Positions 61,959 through 64,000 of a stretch of 64,000 nucleotides of DNA are shown here, one piece after another. The position numbers and the translations under genes are program-made. Source of the DNA: Aphanomyces cochlioides. Its lineage: Eukaryota; Oomycota; Saprolegniomycetes; Saprolegniales; Verrucalvaceae. The notes under the pieces were generated by a model. That model was not told the DNA's origin. It ran no database searches and saw nothing but the letters and a program-made list of their open reading frames with translations. Each line of letters begins with the position of its first letter. Positions within the stretch are counted from its first letter, which is position 1. Location: positions 930,001-994,000 of the forward strand of contig JAHQRK010000026.1 of the NCBI GenBank assembly GCA_019828595.1, written 5' to 3'.

Positions 61959-64000
61959 ATGTCTGACCCTAATGGTCATGACGTCGGTATGCGATTGTCT
62001 CGTGCGCCGAGTGATGACGTCGATACGCGAGTGTCTGGCCCTCGAGGTCATGACGTCGGTAGTCGTATGTCTTGCTCGAAGACTGATGACGTCGATACGC
62101 GCAAGTCGGGCCAAAGCAGTCATGACGGCGGTAGTCGTGTGTCTCGGTGGATGTTTGATGACGCCGGTATGCGCGAGTCGGACCTATGTAGTCAAGATGG
62201 CGATACGCGAGTGTCTCGAACAAGAAACAGACGAGTCAAGAACGTGCGAGTCTATTCGATGCAGTTGCGATTACCCGCGGCCAAGAACAAGCTTGAAGAA
62301 GCTCTACAGGAGATGGTGGTGAGTGCTGTGAAGAACGGTTTCCCACAAGAGCTGACTGCGCATATGTGGAAAGTGCTGATCGAATACGACATCTGGAGAA
62401 TCAAGTTCAACGGGTCAGATCCCCCTGCGAAGGTCAAGCCATTGCGGGTGACACCCAAAGCCGGATGTGTTCCATACCGATGCAAAGGAAGGAAGAACAA
62501 TCCGCTGGAAGAAAGATTTTTGCAACTATTTGCTCAAGAGTTGCTGGACGCTGGAGTCATCAAGCGCAACCAGCAGTCAGCGTGGTGCAGTCCTGTCAAC
62601 CCAGTCATGAAGCCTGAAGGAAGAAAGTCACTGAAGACGGCGGACAAATGGACTGACGATGATGTATTGAAACATTTTAGGCTGACGAACGACTATCGAG
62701 TGGTCAACATCAAGACAGAGCCGAAAGCGGGCACGCTGCCGTTTCAAGCGACAATTACGCAACATCTCAAGGGAATGCAAAAGCGATGGGAGTGTTCGAT
62801 CTACCCAAGTGCTTCTGGCAGTTTCCGCTACACGAAGACAGTCGCGACATGCTCTCATTCATGCTGAACGGATGCGTCTACACACCTGATCGCGTCATGC
62901 AAGGCCACGTCGACTCAGCTTTATACGTGCAAGCGACGAGCGAGGAGTGCTATGCTCCTCTGCTGTTGAAGCACCTGCTTGTTTGGATTGACGACATCCT
63001 AGTGTTTGCCAAGAACGCAGAGGAGTATCTCGAAACACTGCACAAGTTCTTTGGATTAGTGGATCGTCATGGTTTCAAGCTATCGCCGTCGAAGACCGTG
63101 CTATTCACGAAAGAAGTCAAGTGGTGCAGACGAATACTGAGCGGTGAAGGAGTCAAGCAAGACCCGGAACGAATCGAACAACTCTGCGCGATCCCATACC
63201 CCACGAACGCTGGCGACCTGCAACAGTTTGTGTGCGCCGCGAATTGGATCCGCGACTCGATTACGGAATATTCGATGACGGTGGAACCATTACAACAAGC
63301 GCTGAACAACTCTCTTGAAGGCAAAGCGAAGAGGAAGCGGATCGCCTCGGGCATCAAGATCGAGCTCACTGAAGGTGAAAAAGCTGCATTCGATGCTGTG
63401 AAGTCCAAGATGCGGGCGGTGGTGGACTTGTCGCACCCACGTGCTGACGCCACACTGTGCCTGTTCACGGATGCCAGCGATCGAGGATGGTCTATTATTG
63501 TTACGCAGGTTGACAAGATTGACGAAGAGAAGGCGATACACGAACATCAGCACGAAATGCTCGTTTGTCAATCTGGAATGTTTACTGGAGCGCAGAAGTC
63601 GTGGTCGGTGATCGAGAAGGAAGCGTACCCTATCGCGCGTGCATGCGAGAAACTCAACTATCTACTTATGCGTCCCGACGGCTTTAGGATGTACTGCGAT
63701 CACAAGAACCTCATCCACATTTTTGCTCCCGGCAAGGAATGGCCTGAGCACACGCGAGGCAAGCTCATGCGTTGGGCTGGAATCATTGGCGGCTATCGTT
63801 ATACAATCGAGCACATCGACGGCATCCACAACCTATGGGCGGACATGATGAGTCGATGGGGTCAGCCGGCTATAGGCAAGGCGACCCAGAAGGTCATGGC
63901 AGCTAGATGGACGAAGAAACGGAAGAACAAGAGTCCAAGACCAGTGCCGAAGCGGAATGTTTTGCGACCGCTCGATGACGAGAAGTTTGTTTGGCCATGT
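61959..64000 (+). pseudogene. Reverse transcriptase-RNase H, copy 2, frameshifted and cut by the window end
   Basis: The frame matches copy 1 for 275 codons, then breaks at about 62780, where AATGCAAGCG of copy 1 reads AATGCAAAAGCG (two extra bases, inside an A run). Downstream the RT catalytic box, RNase H and later parts are still present in the shifted frame to the window end. Inactive as it stands. Confidence 0.8.

Larger units (their letters stand above)
59328..64000 (+). mobile_element. Ty3/Gypsy retrotransposon copy 2, cut by the window end
   Basis: Same order and almost the same sequence as copy 1 up to 64000 (within the integrase region of copy 1, equivalent to about 57820). Private lesions: a one-base loss near 60276 in gag and a two-base gain near 62780 in RT. 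It keeps CAG at the position of the copy 1 stop. Confidence 0.88.

Noticed and set aside
1..64000. tRNA or rRNA genes
   Set aside because: No cloverleaf arms or conserved rRNA stretches were recognised by eye; a covariance-model search would be decisive.

Overview
The window reads as nuclear DNA of an oomycete, most likely of the Saprolegniales (inference). It has compact genes with 43-55 bp GT-AG introns, initiator/flanking-type core promoters, a large family of secreted PAN/Apple-domain proteins with Thr-Pro linkers, and a mobile-element mix usual for that lineage: Crypton, Harbinger, Mutator-like, KDZ-like, Tc1/IS630-type, LINE and Ty3/Gypsy.

Layout. 1-6.5 kb holds ordinary genes: a fragment at the left edge, an intron-containing tandem CH-domain protein, an OST-alpha/TMEM184-type membrane protein, a six-exon PHO88/SND3 homologue and a small unknown protein. 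From 6.7 to 26 kb and again from 43.6 to 52.4 kb lie twelve loci of one secreted family. Its members combine a signal peptide, a cysteine module (marks: IDxNGDVAS, SCGCD, WCNTGK, PPNPxC), a Thr/Pro-rich linker and PAN/Apple domains. Only two loci (15177-16907 and 43646-45916) read intact. The others range from near-intact copies with one-base homopolymer frameshifts to barely visible relics. Between the two blocks (10-14 kb, 20-22 kb and 26-43 kb) lies a graveyard of DNA transposons and a LINE, all broken. A 465-residue protein with an internally duplicated, unnamed domain lies at 50.2-51.6 kb and a glycine-zipper protein at 52.8-53.1 kb. From 53147 to the window end two almost identical Ty3/Gypsy elements lie head to tail and share the middle LTR; they carry shared lesions as well as private ones.

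How the parts work together. The PAN family is the biological theme. PAN/Apple domains bind carbohydrate or protein, and oomycete PAN proteins such as CBEL are secreted adhesins, so this looks like a rapidly evolving cluster of cell-surface or extracellular adhesins. The sequence shows the mechanisms of change: tandem duplication inside linkers, local inversions inside linkers, domain reordering, a lost start codon, frameshifts and decay. A shared promoter element about 26 bp before the start codon marks several members. All function statements are inferred from motifs; no database search was possible.
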